Shown: piece after piece, positions 49,630 to 59,525 of the stretch
Numbering within the stretch: the first letter of the stretch is position 1
How the letters are laid out: each line of letters starts with the position of its first letter
Assembly: GCF_016595155.1 (NCBI RefSeq)
Contig: NZ_JAENGP010000011.1
Coordinates: forward strand, 1-64,000
Source of the DNA: Advenella mandrilli
GTDB lineage: Bacteria; Pseudomonadota; Gammaproteobacteria; Burkholderiales; Burkholderiaceae_B
DNA length: 64,000 nucleotides
Direction: 5' to 3'
Notes under the pieces: model-generated
What the model was told of the DNA's origin: nothing
The model's database searches: none
Seen by the model: the letters and a program-made list of their open reading frames with translations, nothing else
Made by a program: the position numbers and the translations under genes

Positions 49630-50199
49630 CCGTTTGGTCCAGCCGCTTTCTTTTTGATATTGTTTCCAGTCAAAGTAAGGGCCCGGGTCTGTTTTTCTGT
49701 CTGGTGCGATATGTTCATGACCACGTACTGCCCTTAAGGTGTAGCGTGCCCTTAGCACTTTGCTTAACTGGCTTAGGGTTTCATACTGTTCGGGCATGAA
49801 TGGCTCAAAATCGCAGCCCTCTAGTTCTATCCCGATAGAAAAGTCATTACAGCTTTCGCGGCCGTTAAAACGGGAGACCCCGGCATGCCAGGCACGGTTG
49901 TCGGTGCTGACAAACTGGATAGTTTCCCCGTTGCGGCGAATCAGAAAATGCGCCGACACCCGCAAGTGCTTGATGTCTTCAAAGAAGGGATGTACGTGTG
50001 GGTTTAGGCGGTTGGTAAACAGCTGCTCTATGTACGGGCCGCCATACTGGTATGGTGGCAGGCTGATATTATGAATTACCAGTAGCGAGACGGTTTCGTT
50101 TTTGTGGCGTTGGTCAAAGTTGGGAGATGGGACAAGGCGAATGTTGTCTGTGGGCTTTAGCCATCCATGGCGGTCCAGCTGCAAAAGTGGAAGGGCCAT
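49609..50199 (-). CDS. ampD: 1,6-anhydro-N-acetylmuramyl-L-alanine amidase
   Basis: A 196-residue zinc amidase of cell-wall recycling in the cytoplasm. It shows 'SLLVIHNISLPPYQYGGPYI' with the first zinc histidine, 'VSAHFLIRRNGETIQFVSTD', 'RAWHAGVSRFNGRESCNDFS' (zinc histidine) and 'RGHEHIAPDRKTDPGPYFDW' (third ligand). Loss of AmpD in many species induces AmpC beta-lactamase. The start overlaps the following small gene's stop by one base, so the ffh-side genes may be co-transcribed. Confidence 0.96.
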   Translation of the reverse strand: MALPLLQLDRHGWLKPTDNIRLVPSPNFDQRHKNETVSLLVIHNISLPPYQYGGPYIEQLFTNRLNPHVHPFFEDIKHLRVSAHFLIRRNGETIQFVSTDNRAWHAGVSRFNGRESCNDFSIGIELEGCDFEPFMPEQYETLSQLSKVLRARYTLRAVRGHEHIAPDRKTDPGPYFDWKQYQKESGWTKREMPEPQ

Positions 50200-50453
50200 T
50201 ATTTCTGACCCAGCCGGGCATGCTCTTCACTGCACCAGGTTTTACCGTTTATGAGGCAGGCTTCCGAGCGGGGCAAATGAATATGGCAATGGGCGCATTG
50301 CACCATGGATTCACTGGTCTGGTTTTGCCGGGTGGCGGGTGGCGGGCTGGTGTTTGACTGCATGTTCTTGAAAAGTGTCTGAACGCGTCCTGCAAATATG
50401 CGGATGGCCAGCATCAGGATAATGACCAGGATGATAAAAAGCAGAAATCTCAT
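50199..50453 (-). CDS. PP0621-family small membrane protein with CxxC zinc-ribbon-like motif
   Basis: An 84-residue protein with one N-terminal membrane helix ('FLLFIILVIILMLAIRIFA') and a short soluble tail holding 'VQCAHCHIHLPRSEACLING' and 'TWCSEEHARLG', a zinc-ribbon/LIM-like cysteine-histidine pattern. Its place between ampD and the CcsA-like gene is the common beta-proteobacterial order. Function unknown. Overlaps both neighbours by one base. Confidence 0.8.
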   Translation of the reverse strand: MRFLLFIILVIILMLAIRIFAGRVQTLFKNMQSNTSPPPATRQNQTSESMVQCAHCHIHLPRSEACLINGKTWCSEEHARLGQK

Positions 50454-51304
50454 CAGACACCTTTGTTTATAACGACATCAAAGATAAAGCGGGTGCCGGT
50501 ATAGGCCAGCATGAGCAGGGCAAAACCGGTAAGTGTCCAGCGCAGGGCCAGCCTGCCACGCCAGCCCCAAAGGCTGCGTCCAACCAGCAGTGTGCTGAAT
50601 ACCAGCCATGAAAGCAGGGTGAAAATGGTTTTGTGATCCATCGGCAGGAACTGGCCGGTTTTGTTTAGCGAAACCATAATGCCTGTGATAATAGACAGGC
50701 TAAGGACGCCAAAACCAATCCAGATTAGCTTGAACAGGATGCGTTCCTGTTGCATGAGCGGTGGCTGGGCTTCAAGGATGCGGGTGGTTAGCGAGGGGTT
50801 TTCCTGAAAATTGACAGGCTTGTGCAGGTATTGATCCATTGCGGTCATTAAGAAAGCCTGGATGGCGGCAATCGCAATAAGGCTATAAGCAAACAGGGAG
50901 ATCAGGAAATGGATCTTGAACAGATGGGTTTGGGACGGAATAATCAGGCTTTGTGAGCCTGAGGGGAACAGGGCGGCCAACAGGCATATAACGCTGGCAA
51001 TGGGCAGCAGCAGTAAAAGCAGGCCGTCTATTTTGTTCAGCCTGCTTTCTATCCAGAATACGATCATGCCCAGCCAGATGGTAATGGACAGGCCCAAGGA
51101 CCAGTTTAACTGGATGTGATCTGTATGGACGATGGCCCAGTGCACGGCAATGCCGTGCAACACCAAGGTGGAAAACACACACACACTACGGACCGAGCCC
51201 GTTGGGGTGATGGTTTTTTGTTGCACAATGGGGCGCCAAATTGACAGACTAAGCAGAAGATAGGCCAATGCGGCCAGAGAGTGCAATACAATGTCAGCTG
51301 ACAT
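50453..51304 (-). CDS. CcsA/YpjD-like inner-membrane cytochrome-assembly-family protein
   Basis: A 283-residue protein with eight hydrophobic helices, e.g. 'LVLHGIAVHWAIVHTDHI', 'FLISLFAYSLIAIAAIQAFL' and 'LLSWLVFSTLLVGRSLWGWR' ending 'RWTLTGFALLMLAYTGTRFI'. The tryptophan-containing region 'DHKTIFTLLSWLVF' is typical of the CcmC/CcsA/HemX superfamily, which handles haem in cytochrome assembly. Exact role is unknown. It is divergent from ffh. Confidence 0.85.
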   Translation of the reverse strand: MSADIVLHSLAALAYLLLSLSIWRPIVQQKTITPTGSVRSVCVFSTLVLHGIAVHWAIVHTDHIQLNWSLGLSITIWLGMIVFWIESRLNKIDGLLLLLLPIASVICLLAALFPSGSQSLIIPSQTHLFKIHFLISLFAYSLIAIAAIQAFLMTAMDQYLHKPVNFQENPSLTTRILEAQPPLMQQERILFKLIWIGFGVLSLSIITGIMVSLNKTGQFLPMDHKTIFTLLSWLVFSTLLVGRSLWGWRGRLALRWTLTGFALLMLAYTGTRFIFDVVINKGV

Positions 51305-51403
51305 AAACTGATATCTTGATGGTAGGGGTTAGGTAATTTTTACGTTACAAAAACATAGTATAGCCTCTAATCCTGGTAATTCATTTATTAAAGTGCAAAA
51401 TTC

Positions 51404-52825
51404 ATGTTCGATAATTTAACTAATCGTTTGTCCCGGGTCATGAAGACCATCCGGGGAGAGGCTCGCCTGACCGAAGCCAACACGCAGGAAATGCTGCGCG
51501 AGGTACGTTTGGCATTGCTCGAGGCCGATGTATCTTTGCCAGTGGTGCGTGAGTTTGTTGCCAGGGTCAAAGAAAAGGCGCTGGGTGAAGAAGTTGCCGG
51601 CAGTTTAAGTCCCGGCCAGGCCCTGGTGGGGGTGGTTCACGAAGAATTAACCGCGCTGATGGGCGGAGACCTGGGGGCGCAGGCGTCTGAATTGTCGTTG
51701 GCAACGCAGCCTCCGGCCATTATATTAATGGCCGGTTTGCAAGGTGCCGGTAAAACCACCACCACCGGTAAGCTTGCCAAGCTAATTAATGCGGGTGATT
51801 TACTGCAAAACGGTCGCAAGGCCGGGCGTAAAAAAGTGCTGGTGGTTAGTGCCGACGTTTATCGTCCTGCCGCTATCGAACAGTTGAAAACGGTTGCTGC
51901 GCAGGTGGGGGTAGATTTCTTCCCGTCTGACATTAGCCAGAAGCCGCGTGATATTGCCCTGGCAGCGATCGATCATGCAAAACGGCATCATTATGATGTC
52001 TTGCTGGTGGATACGGCCGGTCGCCTGGGTATTGATGAGGCCATGATGGCCGAAATCAGCATGCTGCACGAGGTGCTTAAGCCCATTGAAACCCTGTTTG
52101 TGGTTGATGCCATGCAGGGGCAGGATGCGGTCAATGTGGCCAAGGCCTTTTCAGAGGCCTTGCCATTAACTGGCGTGGTCATGACCAAACTCGATGGCGA
52201 TGCCCGGGGCGGTGCCGCCTTATCGGTGCGGCATATTACCGGCAAGCCCCTGAAGTTTATTGGTGTCTCCGAAAAACTCGATGGCCTTGAGGCTTTCCAT
52301 CCCGAGCGGATGGCCCAGCGCGTGCTTGGGATGGGCGATATTGTGTCCCTGGTTGAGCAGGCGCAGCGCAATATTGACATTGCCGAAGCCCAGAAACTGG
52401 CCACCAAGATCAAGTCGGGAGACCGTTTTGACCTGAACGATTTTCGTGACCAGTTGCAGCAGGTCAAGAAAATGGGGGATATGGGTTCCCTGCTTGAAAA
52501 ACTGCCTGCTCAGTTTGCCCAGGCAGCGGGCCAGCTGCAAGGCGGCCAGGCTGAAAAGCAATTGCGCCGTACCGAAGGTATTCTTAATTCCATGACGCCC
52601 CAGGAACGGGCCAAACCCGAGTTGCTGAAGGCTTCGCGCAAGCGGCGTATTGCAGCCGGTTCTGGCGTGCCGGTTCAGGAAGTGAACAAATTGCTTAAAC
52701 AGTTTGAGCAGATGCAAGGCATGATGAAGCAGTTCAAGAAAGGCGGTATGGGGAAAATGATGCGTGCCATGGGCGGGCTTAAGGGCCTGAAGGGCATGGG
52801 CGGTTTTGGCGGGTTCAAGAAGTAA
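51404..52825 (+). CDS. ffh: Signal recognition particle GTPase Ffh
   Basis: A 473-residue SRP protein that binds signal sequences of nascent membrane proteins with 4.5S RNA and docks with FtsY. N domain, then G domain with 'MAGLQGAGKTTTTGKLAKL' (P-loop), 'VLVVSADVYRPAAIEQLKTV', 'VLLVDTAGRLGIDEAMM', 'GVVMTKLDGDARGGAALSV', then the methionine-rich M domain ending 'GKMMRAMGGLKGLKGMGGFG'. Length normal. Terminator hairpin follows at 52833-52856. Confidence 0.97.
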   Translation: MFDNLTNRLSRVMKTIRGEARLTEANTQEMLREVRLALLEADVSLPVVREFVARVKEKALGEEVAGSLSPGQALVGVVHEELTALMGGDLGAQASELSLATQPPAIILMAGLQGAGKTTTTGKLAKLINAGDLLQNGRKAGRKKVLVVSADVYRPAAIEQLKTVAAQVGVDFFPSDISQKPRDIALAAIDHAKRHHYDVLLVDTAGRLGIDEAMMAEISMLHEVLKPIETLFVVDAMQGQDAVNVAKAFSEALPLTGVVMTKLDGDARGGAALSVRHITGKPLKFIGVSEKLDGLEAFHPERMAQRVLGMGDIVSLVEQAQRNIDIAEAQKLATKIKSGDRFDLNDFRDQLQQVKKMGDMGSLLEKLPAQFAQAAGQLQGGQAEKQLRRTEGILNSMTPQERAKPELLKASRKRRIAAGSGVPVQEVNKLLKQFEQMQGMMKQFKKGGMGKMMRAMGGLKGLKGMGGFGGFKK

Positions 52826-52830
52826 ACAAA

Positions 52831-52858
52831 AAAAGTCCGCCTGTTTGGGCGGACTTTT
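52831..52858. terminator. Bidirectional terminator between ffh and LysM gene
   Basis: AAGTCCGCC-TGTTTG-GGCGGACTT with A and T runs on both sides, between convergent genes. Confidence 0.88.
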
Positions 52859-52880
52859 ATCGTAGATTAATGCCAGTGCA

Positions 52881-53315
52881 TTATTGGGGAATGCGCAGAA
52901 CCTGTCCAGGGTAAATTTTGTCCGGATGGCTAAGCATGGGTTTGTTGGCCTCAAAAATCTTCATGTATTGGTTGGCATCGCCATATAGTTCTTTGGAAAT
53001 TTTTGAAAGGGTATCGCCTTTTATAACGGTATAGAAATTTGATTCCGCTTCAGCGTTGGCGGTGTTTAGCTGATTGTCTACCGTGGCAACGCCAAGGGTA
53101 TTGCCCAGGGCAATGGCAATTTTTTCAGCATCGGCGGTTGTGGCGGCATTGCCTTTGACCGTCACTTTATCACCGTCTACAGAAATATCCAGGCCTTCGG
53201 CATTCAGACCGTGTTTTTCCAATTCTTTTTGCAGGTTTTCGGGGGAAGCGGCGTTAGCCTCACTGCCCCCAAAAATCTTCTCGCCAACGTCTTTAATGAA
53301 GTTTAATAAACCCAT
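52881..53315 (-). CDS. BON-LysM domain protein (Kbp/YgaU-like)
   Basis: A 144-residue protein. The BON domain (about 20-85: 'DGDKVTVKGNAATTADAEKI') is followed by a LysM domain (about 95-142: 'FYTVIKGDTLSKISKELYGD', 'KIYPGQVLRIPQ'). It matches the E. coli Kbp/YgaU architecture, a cytoplasmic K+-binding protein, though other BON-LysM proteins act at the envelope; no signal peptide is seen here. Host gene, convergent with ffh. Confidence 0.9.
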   Translation of the reverse strand: MGLLNFIKDVGEKIFGGSEANAASPENLQKELEKHGLNAEGLDISVDGDKVTVKGNAATTADAEKIAIALGNTLGVATVDNQLNTANAEAESNFYTVIKGDTLSKISKELYGDANQYMKIFEANKPMLSHPDKIYPGQVLRIPQ

Positions 53316-53426
53316 AATAACTCCTGATTGCTGATTATCTGAAATAAGAGATGGCAGCTTGTGCTGCCCCTTATGTATTATTCAACGAAAACAGGATAAA
53401 GCCCAGCGTGCATTCGTTAAGAAATG

Positions 53427-54374
53427 TCAGGTAGACCCGTTATCGGCAAATTTGTCGGTAGCGGCAATCAGGGCTTTCAGGATACCGGGTTCATTAAAGG
53501 CATGGCCGGCATCGGCAATAATCTGGAATTCGGCTTGTGGCCATGCCTTGTGCAGTTCCCAGGCAGTTTTGGCCGGGGTGCAGGCATCGTAGCGTCCCTG
53601 AATGATAATGCCTGGAATGCCATGTAGTTTGTGGGCGTTATCCAGCAGCTGGTTTTCTGTCATGAAACCGCTATTCGAAAAATAATGGTTTTCGATACGG
53701 GCAAAGGCAATGGCAAAATGGTCTTCTATATGGCTGCTGACATGGGATTCGTCCAGCAGCAGGCTGATGGTGCGGCCCTCCCATTGGCTCCAGGCCCGGG
53801 CGGCCCGGATTTGTTCTTCGTCATTGTTGCCGGTTAGCCGTTTGTGATAGGCGGCAATTAAATCGTCACGCTCTTCAGGTGGAATAGGGGCCAGGTAGTC
53901 TTCCCAGTAGTCGGGGAATAGCCATGATGCACCTTCCTGATAAAACCAGCGCAACTCTTCTTTGCGGACGGTAAAAATACCGCGCACCACCAGCTCGCTA
54001 ACGTGTTTGGGGTGTGCCTGGGCGTAGGCCAAAGACAGGGTAGAGCCCCAGGAACCGCCAAAGACCAGCCATTTTTCTGCACCCATGATGTCGCTGCGCA
54101 GGCGTTCCATGTCTTCAATCAGGTGTGCGGTAGTGTTGTTGTGCAGGCTGGCATGTGGACGTGAGCGGCCGCAACCGCGCTGGTCAAACAATAGGACATT
54201 GTATTTGGTCGGGTCAAACAGCTGGCGGTGTTGGGCACCACACCCGGAACCCGGCCCGCCATGCAGGAATACCGCCGGTTTCCCGTGGGGATTGCCACAA
54301 AGTTCCCAGTAAACCTGATGGCCGTCGGCAGTTTCCAGAAAACCGGTTTTATAGGGTTCGATGGGTGGGTACAT
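53427..54374 (-). CDS. pip: Proline iminopeptidase
   Basis: A 315-residue alpha/beta-hydrolase that removes N-terminal proline. Visible are 'CGNPHGKPAVFLHGGPGSGC', 'DQRGCGRSRPHASLHNNTTA', the nucleophile serine in 'LVFGGSWGSTLSLAYAQAHP', the acid in 'IIQGRYDACTPAKTAWEL' and the final histidine in 'IIADAGHAFNEPGILKALI'. Length is standard for the S33 family. It is separated from trmB by five bases and may share its transcript. Confidence 0.95.
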   Translation of the reverse strand: MYPPIEPYKTGFLETADGHQVYWELCGNPHGKPAVFLHGGPGSGCGAQHRQLFDPTKYNVLLFDQRGCGRSRPHASLHNNTTAHLIEDMERLRSDIMGAEKWLVFGGSWGSTLSLAYAQAHPKHVSELVVRGIFTVRKEELRWFYQEGASWLFPDYWEDYLAPIPPEERDDLIAAYHKRLTGNNDEEQIRAARAWSQWEGRTISLLLDESHVSSHIEDHFAIAFARIENHYFSNSGFMTENQLLDNAHKLHGIPGIIIQGRYDACTPAKTAWELHKAWPQAEFQIIADAGHAFNEPGILKALIAATDKFADNGST

Positions 54375-54379
54375 AGGGA

Positions 54380-55111
54380 CTAATCCTTTTTCTTTTTAAA
54401 CACCAGGTCCCACACACCGTGACCCAGACGCAGGCCCCGGGTTTCAAATTTGGTTTGTGGGCGATAGTCGGGTTTGGGGGCGTAATCGTTGGCGGTGTTT
54501 TCCAGCTCGGGGTTGGCCGACAAGACTTCCAGCATTTGTTCCGCGTAATTTTCCCAGTCGGTGGCGCAATGAATATAGCCGCCCGGTTGCAATCGGCTAA
54601 CCAGCAGCTTTATAAATTCGGGCTGGATCAGGCGGCGCTTGTGGTGCCGTTTTTTGGGCCAGGGGTCGGGAAAATAAATATGCACGCCCGCGAGGCTGTT
54701 GGCAGGCAGCATGTCCTTGACCACTTCTACGGCATCATGCTGGATAATGCGTACATTGTTCAGCGAAGACGCTTCGATGCGCTTTAGCATGGCGCCTACA
54801 CCAGCATTGAAGACTTCAACACCCAGGAAGTTTTCTTCATGGCGGGTCAGGGCAATTTTTTCGGTGGTTTCACCCATGCCAAAACCAATCTCAAGAATAG
54901 TGGGTGCTTGTCTGCCGAACACTTTTTCGTAGTTCAGGCAACGTGGTTGGTAGGCAAGAGACCATTGGTCCATGAGCCGTTCTATGGCCTGTTTTTGGCC
55001 AGGCGTCATGTGAGAGCGGCGGTGAACAAAGCTTTTGATGTGCCCGAACTGTTGTTCGGGCTTTTCGGTGCCTTCGGCAACCAGTTCGGGATTTGTGTTT
55101 TCAGTACTCAT
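54380..55111 (-). CDS. trmB: tRNA (guanine-N7-)-methyltransferase
   Basis: A 243-residue SAM enzyme that methylates G46 in tRNA. Motifs: '[20 protein letters not shown]' (SAM binding), '[20 protein letters not shown]', '[20 protein letters not shown]' (family signature), '[20 protein letters not shown]' and a C-terminal '[19 protein letters not shown]'. I start at 55111 ('[11 protein letters not shown]'); the longer frame to 55159 has no ribosome site. Host gene. Confidence 0.96.
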   Translation of the reverse strand: MSTENTNPELVAEGTEKPEQQFGHIKSFVHRRSHMTPGQKQAIERLMDQWSLAYQPRCLNYEKVFGRQAPTILEIGFGMGETTEKIALTRHEENFLGVEVFNAGVGAMLKRIEASSLNNVRIIQHDAVEVVKDMLPANSLAGVHIYFPDPWPKKRHHKRRLIQPEFIKLLVSRLQPGGYIHCATDWENYAEQMLEVLSANPELENTANDYAPKPDYRPQTKFETRGLRLGHGVWDLVFKKKKD

Positions 55112-55175
55112 GTCGATTTCACTAGTTAAGCCGTAATTGTATTTGATACGGACCAACAAGTTGACAATATGGGTA

Positions 55176-55775
55176 CTAAAACTTAAATGTCATGATTTTG
55201 GCAGGGGGAATGTTGCCCCAGACAATTTCACTGTGATACTGGCTGGCCTTGATGTGGGTTTTCCATAGGGGTGAGCGCAGGTTGTAGGTAAATTGAATGG
55301 CCAGGCCTTGCCCTTTTAAAAGGGTATGCCATTGCTGCAGAATCTGGCTACAGGTGTCGGGAGGCAGGGAAATCAGGGGCAGGCTGGAAACCACCGTGTT
55401 TATTTTTGCGTCGTGTGGAATAAGCGCGTCCAGATGGGCGGCATTGCCATTGATGACGGTGATATGAGGAAAACGGGCTTTTAAATGACGGGCGAAAGTG
55501 GGAGAAAACTCAACCACATAAAGTTTGTCGGGAGAAATGCCGTGATCCAGGATGGCCTGTGTGATGACGCCAGTGCCCCCGCCCAGTTCGATGACGATGC
55601 CATCGTTGTCCAAGGGTATGTGTTTGGCCATTTGCCGGGCCAGCTTTTTGGAGCTGGGGCAAATGGCACCGGTAAACTTAGGTTGGTTGATCAGCTCCTG
55701 GAGGAACATGAACGGACCTGCTGTTTTTACGATACTGCTGATCTTTTTGGCTTGTTGCCACCAGACTCCATCCAT
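55176..55775 (-). CDS. SAM-dependent methyltransferase, phospholipid N-methyltransferase/KsgA-like
   Basis: A 199-residue methyltransferase. The SAM loop is '[20 protein letters not shown]', followed by '[20 protein letters not shown]', '[20 protein letters not shown]' and '[20 protein letters not shown]'. The N-terminal '[20 protein letters not shown]' matches PmtA-type phospholipid methyltransferases. I use the ATG at 55775 ('[11 protein letters not shown]'), because the frame upstream reads through the metG 3' end. Substrate is inferred, and a rRNA-dimethyladenosine relative is possible. Confidence 0.8.
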   Translation of the reverse strand: MDGVWWQQAKKISSIVKTAGPFMFLQELINQPKFTGAICPSSKKLARQMAKHIPLDNDGIVIELGGGTGVITQAILDHGISPDKLYVVEFSPTFARHLKARFPHITVINGNAAHLDALIPHDAKINTVVSSLPLISLPPDTCSQILQQWHTLLKGQGLAIQFTYNLRSPLWKTHIKASQYHSEIVWGNIPPAKIMTFKF

Positions 55776-55818
55776 ATGCGCATCCTGTTGCGAGATAAAT
55801 TGATCTTGCCTTCTTGGT

Positions 55819-57894
55819 TTAGTGGATACGCATACCGGGTTGCGCGCCTTCCCAGGGCTCGAGGATGTAAATGCCGGGGTTGTTTTTTTCGTCGGCATGG
55901 CTGGCTGCAAGCACCATACCTTCGGAAACACCGAATTTCATTTTACGAGGAGCCAGGTTGGCAACCATAACGGTTAGTTTACCCACCAGTTCTTCTGGAT
56001 TATATGCTTCTTTTATGCCAGAGAAAACATTTCTGTGACGGCCTTCTCCGACATCGAGTGTCATTCGTAACAGTTTGCTTGATCCTTCGACATGTTCGCA
56101 ATTGACAATTTTGGCAATGCGCAGGTCAATCTTGCTGAAATCGTCAATCTTGATGGTCTCGGCAACGGACTCACCGCCGGGAATAACCACTTCCTCTGCA
56201 GGGGGCTCGAACAGGTCGTCCAGCATTTTGGGATCAACCCGTTGCATCAGATGTTTGAAGGGTGCGATGTGTTCGGGCAATTGAGTGGCATTTTGCCAGG
56301 TGAAGCCGCTATCCTGCTCGAAAAGTTCGGTTGCAATCTGTTTTGAAAGTGCTGGCAATACGGGCGTGAGCATTACCGACAGGGCTTTGAACCCGGCGAG
56401 TGCGCGTGAACAGATATCTTGCAGGTTTTCTTTTTGGGCGGCATCGGCGGTGCTGATGCCTTTGGCCAGGATCCAGGGCTGGGCATTGTCAAAGGCCTGG
56501 TTGACCTTGTCGGCATAAGCCATCAGGGTACGGATGGCGCGGCCATATTCGCGGGCTTCGAAATCGTTGCGAACGCTTTCGGTGACACTGGCGATTTCTG
56601 TGGTGAACGCGTTAATGTCGCCCTGGTAAGCCAGTTTCCCGTCAAAGTGTTTGCTGATAAAGTTGGCGGCGCGGCTGGCAATGTTAATGTATTTGCCAAT
56701 CAGGTCACTGTTGACGCGGGCAATGAAATCGTCGGGGTTGAAATCAATATCTTCAACGCGTGCATTCAGTTTGGCGGCAATGTAGTAGCGCATCCATTCG
56801 GCATTCATGCCCAGCTCAAGATACTTGATGGGTGAAATACCGGTGCCACGGCTTTTGGACATTTTTTCGCCGCTCACGGTAATGAAACCGTGCACGAACA
56901 GGGCATCGGGCACTTTGCGGCCTGAAAACTTAAGCGTGGCGGGCCAGAACAGGGCGTGGAAATAAATAATATCCTTGCCAATGAAGTGAACCTGTTCGGT
57001 ATTGCCATTGGGATCCAGCAGGCCGTCAAAATCAAGGCCGGTTTTTTGGCAATAGGCTTTTAAAGAGGCCAGGTAGCCAACCGGCGCATCCAGCCATACA
57101 TAAAAATATTTACCGGGTTCATCGGGAATTTCAATGCCAAAATAGGGCGCATCACGAGAAATGTCCCAGTCGTTCAGATTGCTTTCGCTTTCGCTGTCGT
57201 TAGCGTTGCCAAGCCATTCACGGGTTTTGGCCAGCACTTCGTTTTGCAGGCGCTTCTGGCCACGGGCATTGGTACCGTTGGTCCAGTCTTGCAAGAACTC
57301 AACGCAGCGCGGGTCGGACAGCTTGAAGAAAAAGTGTTCGGACGATTTCAATACCGGGGTTGCATTGGTCAGGGTAGAGTATGGGTTGATCAGTTCGGTG
57401 GGGGCGTAAACGGCGCTACACACTTCACAGGAGTCGCCATACTGGTCTTTGGCATGGCATTTGGGGCACTCGCCCTTGATGTAGCGGTCTGGCAGGAACA
57501 TGCCCTTGACCGGATCGTAAAACTGTTCAATGGTTTTGCTGCTGATGAAGCCGGCCGCTTTCAGGGCTTTGTAAATGTCGCCAGACAGCTGCACGTTTTC
57601 TTCACTGTGGGTGCTGTGCCAGTGATCAAATTTGATATGGAAACCATTCAGGTAGGTGGGGCGTTCATTGGCATAGCGTGCAACGAGTTCTTCCGGGCTG
57701 ATGCCTTCTTTTTCGGCTTTAAGCATGATGGGGGCGCCATGGGCGTCATCGGCACCGACAAAATGAACGGTATGGCCCGACATGCGCATGGTGCGAACCC
57801 AGATATCGGCCTGGATATATTCCATGATATGGCCAATATGAAATGAGCCATTGGCATAAGGGAGTGCAGTAGTAACAAAAATCGTGCGTGTCAT
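55819..57894 (-). CDS. metG: Methionyl-tRNA synthetase
   Basis: A 691-residue class I synthetase. HIGH appears in '[20 protein letters not shown]', KMSKS in '[20 protein letters not shown]', the zinc knuckle in '[17 protein letters not shown]', and a C-terminal tRNA-binding (Arc1p-like) domain in '[20 protein letters not shown]'. Length and domain order are standard. I start at 57894 ('[16 protein letters not shown]'). It is divergent from mrp with a small gene in between. Confidence 0.97.
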   Translation of the reverse strand: MTRTIFVTTALPYANGSFHIGHIMEYIQADIWVRTMRMSGHTVHFVGADDAHGAPIMLKAEKEGISPEELVARYANERPTYLNGFHIKFDHWHSTHSEENVQLSGDIYKALKAAGFISSKTIEQFYDPVKGMFLPDRYIKGECPKCHAKDQYGDSCEVCSAVYAPTELINPYSTLTNATPVLKSSEHFFFKLSDPRCVEFLQDWTNGTNARGQKRLQNEVLAKTREWLGNANDSESESNLNDWDISRDAPYFGIEIPDEPGKYFYVWLDAPVGYLASLKAYCQKTGLDFDGLLDPNGNTEQVHFIGKDIIYFHALFWPATLKFSGRKVPDALFVHGFITVSGEKMSKSRGTGISPIKYLELGMNAEWMRYYIAAKLNARVEDIDFNPDDFIARVNSDLIGKYINIASRAANFISKHFDGKLAYQGDINAFTTEIASVTESVRNDFEAREYGRAIRTLMAYADKVNQAFDNAQPWILAKGISTADAAQKENLQDICSRALAGFKALSVMLTPVLPALSKQIATELFEQDSGFTWQNATQLPEHIAPFKHLMQRVDPKMLDDLFEPPAEEVVIPGGESVAETIKIDDFSKIDLRIAKIVNCEHVEGSSKLLRMTLDVGEGRHRNVFSGIKEAYNPEELVGKLTVMVANLAPRKMKFGVSEGMVLAASHADEKNNPGIYILEPWEGAQPGMRIH

Positions 57895-58003
57895 GAACAA
57901 TTACAGTAAAAATTAAACAATTGAGTGAGTTTAGACGAAAATGCCGGCCTGGCGCCAATAAGTGCCTGTGGTATTTACTAAAGCGTGAGTGAAAAACGGT
58001 TTT

Positions 58004-58291
58004 TTATTTGATTTCACGTATTTCGACGTCGGTCACGTCTTTGGCGCTGGTGGAAAATTTGCGTTTGTGGAATTTTTCCTGGAAGTCGGTTTGCGTCTGG
58101 CGTGCCCGGGTACGGGATTGTGTCCAGAATTGGCCAGCTGAAAAGTTTTGGCCGCGAACGCGGGCAATAATGTACATGATACCCAGGGCAATGGCGGTTG
58201 ATGCCATGAAGATGAACGCCATGCACAGGCCGACAATGGCCAGAATGACAAATAGGACGCTTTTCAGGATGCTGTCTAGAAAATCTTTCAT
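58004..58291 (-). CDS. Small membrane protein, unknown
   Basis: A 95-residue protein with one or two hydrophobic segments ('VLFVILAIVGLCMAFIFMAS', 'TAIALGIMYIIARVRGQ') and a basic, glutamine/arginine-rich tail ('TRARQTQTDFQEKFHKRKFS'). No family is recognised. Start taken at 58291 ('MKDFLDSILKSV'); the frame extends six codons further upstream. Host gene between metG and mrp. Confidence 0.6.
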   Translation of the reverse strand: MKDFLDSILKSVLFVILAIVGLCMAFIFMASTAIALGIMYIIARVRGQNFSAGQFWTQSRTRARQTQTDFQEKFHKRKFSTSAKDVTDVEIREIK

Positions 58292-58396
58292 TATGTGTGG
58301 AAACCCCATGAGAGTGGCAGGTTTATCTTCACCTGCTGATAATAAAAACGGTATGATTGACTATTCTACTCAAGTAAGTTTAAAAGTGATGAAATC

Positions 58397-59482
58397 ATGA
58401 GTTTACAAATAAACACCATTCTTTCCGAACTGCAGTCTGTGCAGGATCCGCTTACCGGCACGTCCCTGGCTAAAAAATTCAAGGAAAGGGACCTGGACAT
58501 CAAGGGCGATACTGTAGAAGTCAAATTGTTTCTGGGTTACTCTTCTGCCGAAGATAAAAACAATATCGAACAGCAGATTAAAGACGCCTGTGCCAGGGCG
58601 GGCGCCTCGAAAACCCAAATCAATTACTTAGATGGTATCAAAAGCCATGTAGTTCAAGGAGGCTTGAAACCAATTGCATCAATAAAAAATATTATTGCGG
58701 TGGCTTCAGGCAAAGGCGGGGTAGGTAAAAGTACAACTTCTGTTAATTTGGCACTTGCCCTGTCGCAGGCTGGCGCCAAAGTGGGTATCCTTGATGCTGA
58801 TATTTATGGTCCCAGCCAGCCACTGATGCTGGGTGTTTCAGGCAAGCCAAAGTCCGTCGATGGTAAAAGCATGGAACCCCTTGAAGGGCATGGCATTGCG
58901 GTAAACTCGATTGGCTTCCTGATAGACGGCGATGCACCGGCTATTTTGCGTGGCCCCATGGTCGCCCAGGCTCTTGAGCAATTGCTAAGACAAACCAATT
59001 GGCCTGACCTGGATTACCTGATTGTGGATATGCCACCCGGAACCGGCGATATTGCCCTGACACTGGCGCAGAAAGTGCCGGTTGTGGGGGCGGTTATTGT
59101 TACTACGCCACAAGACATTGCCCTGGCCGATGCCCGCAAAGGCCTGCGCATGTTCCAGAAGGTTGATGTGCCCATTCTGGGTGTGATTGAAAATATGTCC
59201 ATGCATGTATGTACAAATTGTGGTCATGTCGAGCATTTGTTTGGTCAGGATGGCGGTCGTAAGATGGCGCAGGAGCTGGGCGTGCCGTGGTTGGGCAGCT
59301 TGCCACTTACGCTGGCAGTCCGAGAGCAAACAGATTCTGGCAACCCGACGGTGGTGTCAGATCCAGACAGCGAGGCCGCCCGGTCGTATCGTCATATCGC
59401 CAGAAAACTGGCCGTTGCGGTTTCCGATTTGGCGGTAGATATGAGTGGCAAGTTTCCTTCAGTAGTGGTAAAACCGTTATAA
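58397..59482 (+). CDS. mrp: Iron-sulfur cluster carrier protein Mrp/ApbC
   Basis: A 361-residue P-loop ATPase that carries Fe-S clusters. A small N-terminal MIP18-like domain precedes 'IIAVASGKGGVGKSTTSVNL' (deviant Walker A), 'KVGILDADIYGPSQPLMLGV', 'YLIVDMPPGTGDIALTLAQK' and the cluster-binding 'HVCTNCGHVEHLFG' with its CxxC pair. Normal length. metG and mrp adjacency is common in proteobacteria. Ends before tamA. Confidence 0.96.
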   Translation: MSLQINTILSELQSVQDPLTGTSLAKKFKERDLDIKGDTVEVKLFLGYSSAEDKNNIEQQIKDACARAGASKTQINYLDGIKSHVVQGGLKPIASIKNIIAVASGKGGVGKSTTSVNLALALSQAGAKVGILDADIYGPSQPLMLGVSGKPKSVDGKSMEPLEGHGIAVNSIGFLIDGDAPAILRGPMVAQALEQLLRQTNWPDLDYLIVDMPPGTGDIALTLAQKVPVVGAVIVTTPQDIALADARKGLRMFQKVDVPILGVIENMSMHVCTNCGHVEHLFGQDGGRKMAQELGVPWLGSLPLTLAVREQTDSGNPTVVSDPDSEAARSYRHIARKLAVAVSDLAVDMSGKFPSVVVKPL

Positions 59483-59525
59483 AATTAAATTATATGTAGT
59501 ACGAACCTGTTAACCATTTAATCCG